This document shows, piece by piece, positions 5,463 through 7,174 of a DNA stretch of 7,174 nt. The notes beneath the pieces are model-generated. The model was not told the origin of the DNA. It did no database searches and worked only from the letters and a program-made list of their open reading frames with translations. Origin of the DNA: Thioalkalivibrio sp. (lineage in GTDB: Bacteria > Pseudomonadota > Gammaproteobacteria > SpSt-1174); the NCBI GenBank assembly GCA_011046015.1, contig DSBO01000150.1:1-7174 (forward strand), written 5' to 3'. The position numbers and the translations under genes are program-made. Position 1 is the first letter of the stretch; each line of letters begins with the position of its first letter.

Positions 5463-7174
5463 TCAGCAGCCGCTGACGCATACCCCGAAGATCAGGTTGA
5501 TGCTGCCACCCTCCATCACCGGGGGTTCATCTTCGGTCACGTCCGTCGTGCCAAGACCCAGCACCAGCAGCTGGCCGCCCGCCTGCACGTAGCCGGTGAG
5601 GAAGCCCTCGCCCGGCGCGACGACGTCGCTGATGTCGATCTCGATCATCCCGGCGCGGGTGGTGCCACTACCGCCGACGGTGTAGCTCAGCGGGGGGAGC
5701 GTTTCCAGAGCCGCTGTTTCTTCATAGATCCCGCCTTCGCCGAAGTTGGCGAACGGCACGGTCCAGAAGGTGTCCCGCAGCGTGATGGTCGCGTTGCCTT
5801 CGCTGAAGGCGATCTGGCTGCCGGTCTCCCAGCGGTTGATCTCGAAGTCGTACTGACCCACGAAGAAGCCCGGGCCCACCAGGCGGTAGGTCCTGCCGTT
5901 GAGATCGGCGGCGTTCCCGCGGCGCAGGCCGACGAGCAGCTCGTGCACCGTTTCGCCGGTGCCCGCAGGCACGGTATCGGCGCGCACGTCTCCGATGGAG
6001 GGCAGCCCCGTGGCCAGCACCAGCAGGTTGCCCGCCGGGTCCATGAAGCCGTCGATGCGCTGATCGGGGTCACCGCCTTCGCCCGCGATGGTCAGGTTGA
6101 CCGCGCCATCGGTGGCGACGCTGATGGGCAGGTCGAAGAGCTCGTCGGTACGCTGGGCGAAGAACTCACTCTTGACCACCGGCGTGCCGTCCACGAACTG
6201 CTGCAGGTCCGCCTCGACCTCGTCGCCGAGGCTGGCGAAAGTACCTTCGCCATCGCCCTCGGCGCCCGTGTCGCTGATGGTGGCGCCGAAGCTCAGCACG
6301 GAGTAGTTCACCTCGAGGCCCGGTTCGAAGTTCACCAGCTCCAGGCGCACGACGCCCCAGTCACCGGCCAGGTCGCCGATGGTGGCTCCGTCGCTCTTGC
6401 GCGCCAGGAAGGCCTGGTTGACGCTCACGGCCTCGAAGCCGGTGCCGGAGGCGGTGGAGATGGCCAGGCCCATGGCGGCATCGGGCAGGCCGAGCGTGGT
6501 GCCCGCGCTGCCGACGCGTTCCATGGCGAGGCTCCAGGCCGCCTCGGTGACGCCGCCCTCGCTCTCCTCGGGCAGGTTCGCGGTGATGCCGTCGGTCGCG
6601 AAGACGGCCGGGATCGGCTCGTCCGCCTCCAGGCAGCCATAGTCGGCGACCACCGTGGAGCTGTTCGCCGGACTGCGGGTGTCGAAGTAGGAAAACACCT
6701 CGCAGGTATCCGTGAGTACCAGCTGGCCGTTGATCGTGTCGGCCATGGCCATGCCGGGCTGGAGGAAGCCCCCGACCAGGGTGCCAGTGCCGCTGGCGGC
6801 CTCGATGCCCCAGGTGGCGGAGAGCAGGTGGTAGGCAAGGCCGCAGCTCAGGCTCAGGTTGACATCCGCGGTGGCCGTGCCGCTGGCCGTGCCGTCGAAC
6901 CGGCAGAGCTGCTGCGGCCCGCCCGGCTGGGTCAGCACGGTGACGTCGTAGGCGGCATTCTCGGCGAGGTCCGTTGCGAAGCTGAAGCTGCCGTCGGTGC
7001 CGATGGCCAGATCGTCGCCGCCGTTGTTCTGCAGTACCAGGCCGCTTCCGGCCAGCCCGCTGACGTCCACGTTCACGCTGTAGGTGACGGTGGATTCCTC
7101 GAACGTGATGTCGACGGTGCAGGCGCCACCGGAGAGATCGACGGTGTAGAGATTGCCGTCCACCGGGGTGACGG
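5463..7174 (-). CDS. large secreted/surface beta-rich protein, N-terminus outside window
   Basis: The frame stays open through the right edge, so only the C-terminal 570 or so residues are visible. The start, and any signal peptide, are missing. Numbering from the codon at 7161-7163, residues 1-20 look like the end of an InlB-B-repeat-like domain (GNLYTVDLSGGACTVDITF). Residues 28-107 form a module (SGLAGSGLVLQNNGGDDL, then GSFSFAT, AYDVTVLTQP, CRF, LSC) that I recognise as a recurrent domain of bacterial secreted proteins. The rest is Gly-, Thr- and Asp-rich beta structure with few Lys and only scattered Cys (C154, C177, and C562/C566 at the end). Two regions end alike: GFMDPAGNLLVLATG at 372-386 and GYVQAGGQLLVLGLG at 524-538. 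No enzyme motif, transmembrane anchor or LPXTG-like sorting signal is seen. Acidic composition and paired Cys suit an extracellular location. Adhesin or matrix roles are possible but unproven. The bidirectional hairpin at 5408-5439 terminates it. Confidence 0.85.
   Translation of the reverse strand, partial: VTPVDGNLYTVDLSGGACTVDITFEESTVTYSVNVDVSGLAGSGLVLQNNGGDDLAIGTDGSFSFATDLAENAAYDVTVLTQPGGPQQLCRFDGTASGTATADVNLSLSCGLAYHLLSATWGIEAASGTGTLVGGFLQPGMAMADTINGQLVLTDTCEVFSYFDTRSPANSSTVVADYGCLEADEPIPAVFATDGITANLPEESEGGVTEAAWSLAMERVGSAGTTLGLPDAAMGLAISTASGTGFEAVSVNQAFLARKSDGATIGDLAGDWGVVRLELVNFEPGLEVNYSVLSFGATISDTGAEGDGEGTFASLGDEVEADLQQFVDGTPVVKSEFFAQRTDELFDLPISVATDGAVNLTIAGEGGDPDQRIDGFMDPAGNLLVLATGLPSIGDVRADTVPAGTGETVHELLVGLRRGNAADLNGRTYRLVGPGFFVGQYDFEINRWETGSQIAFSEGNATITLRDTFWTVPFANFGEGGIYEETAALETLPPLSYTVGGSGTTRAGMIEIDISDVVAPGEGFLTGYVQAGGQLLVLGLGTTDVTEDEPPVMEGGSINLIFGVCVSGC

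Noticed and set aside
1..7174. Mobile element, CRISPR array, toxin-antitoxin or defence island
   Set aside because: No transposase, integrase, direct-repeat array, tRNA-attachment duplication or paired small overlapping genes were seen. Base composition and codon style are even across the window.

Overview
The window is GC-rich, coding-dense bacterial chromosome (roughly two thirds G+C by eye). It has Shine-Dalgarno-led genes, short intergenic gaps and strong intrinsic terminators. A signal-peptide outer-membrane beta-barrel protein shows a Gram-negative cell. The protein styles and a CRP-type operator suggest a gammaproteobacterium, perhaps an environmental or halophilic one, but no marker gene fixes the taxon. 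There is no sign of a mobile element, CRISPR array, tRNA or rRNA.

Layout from left to right. (1) Bases 1-65 hold the tail of an operon lying mostly outside the window, closed by a rightward intrinsic terminator. (2) 82-2403, minus strand: a membrane-anchored PAS-PAS-GGDEF-EAL protein of cyclic-di-GMP metabolism. (3) 2404-2654: a divergent intergenic region with a perfect TATAAT facing left and a good -10 facing right. (4) 2655-3170, plus strand: a small exported outer-membrane beta-barrel protein, followed by a strong terminator. (5) 3236-4450, minus strand: a LuxR-type HTH regulator. (6) 4451-4582: a second divergent region with a near-consensus CRP-type dyad. (7) 4583-5386, plus strand: an alpha/beta hydrolase, followed by a perfect 15-bp bidirectional terminator. 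(8) 5463 to the right edge, minus strand: the C-terminal part of a large secreted beta-rich protein, cut by the window end.

The genes alternate in direction as single-gene units, so no multi-gene operon or assembled pathway is visible. The most plausible functional link is the divergent LuxR regulator/hydrolase pair sharing the CRP-like operator. The c-di-GMP enzyme, the outer-membrane protein and the secreted protein are all envelope or lifestyle genes, but nothing in the sequence proves that they work together. I found no convincing previously undescribed system. The points most worth checking are the CRP-like operator, the internally repeated modules of the truncated secreted protein, and the displaced catalytic acid of the hydrolase.
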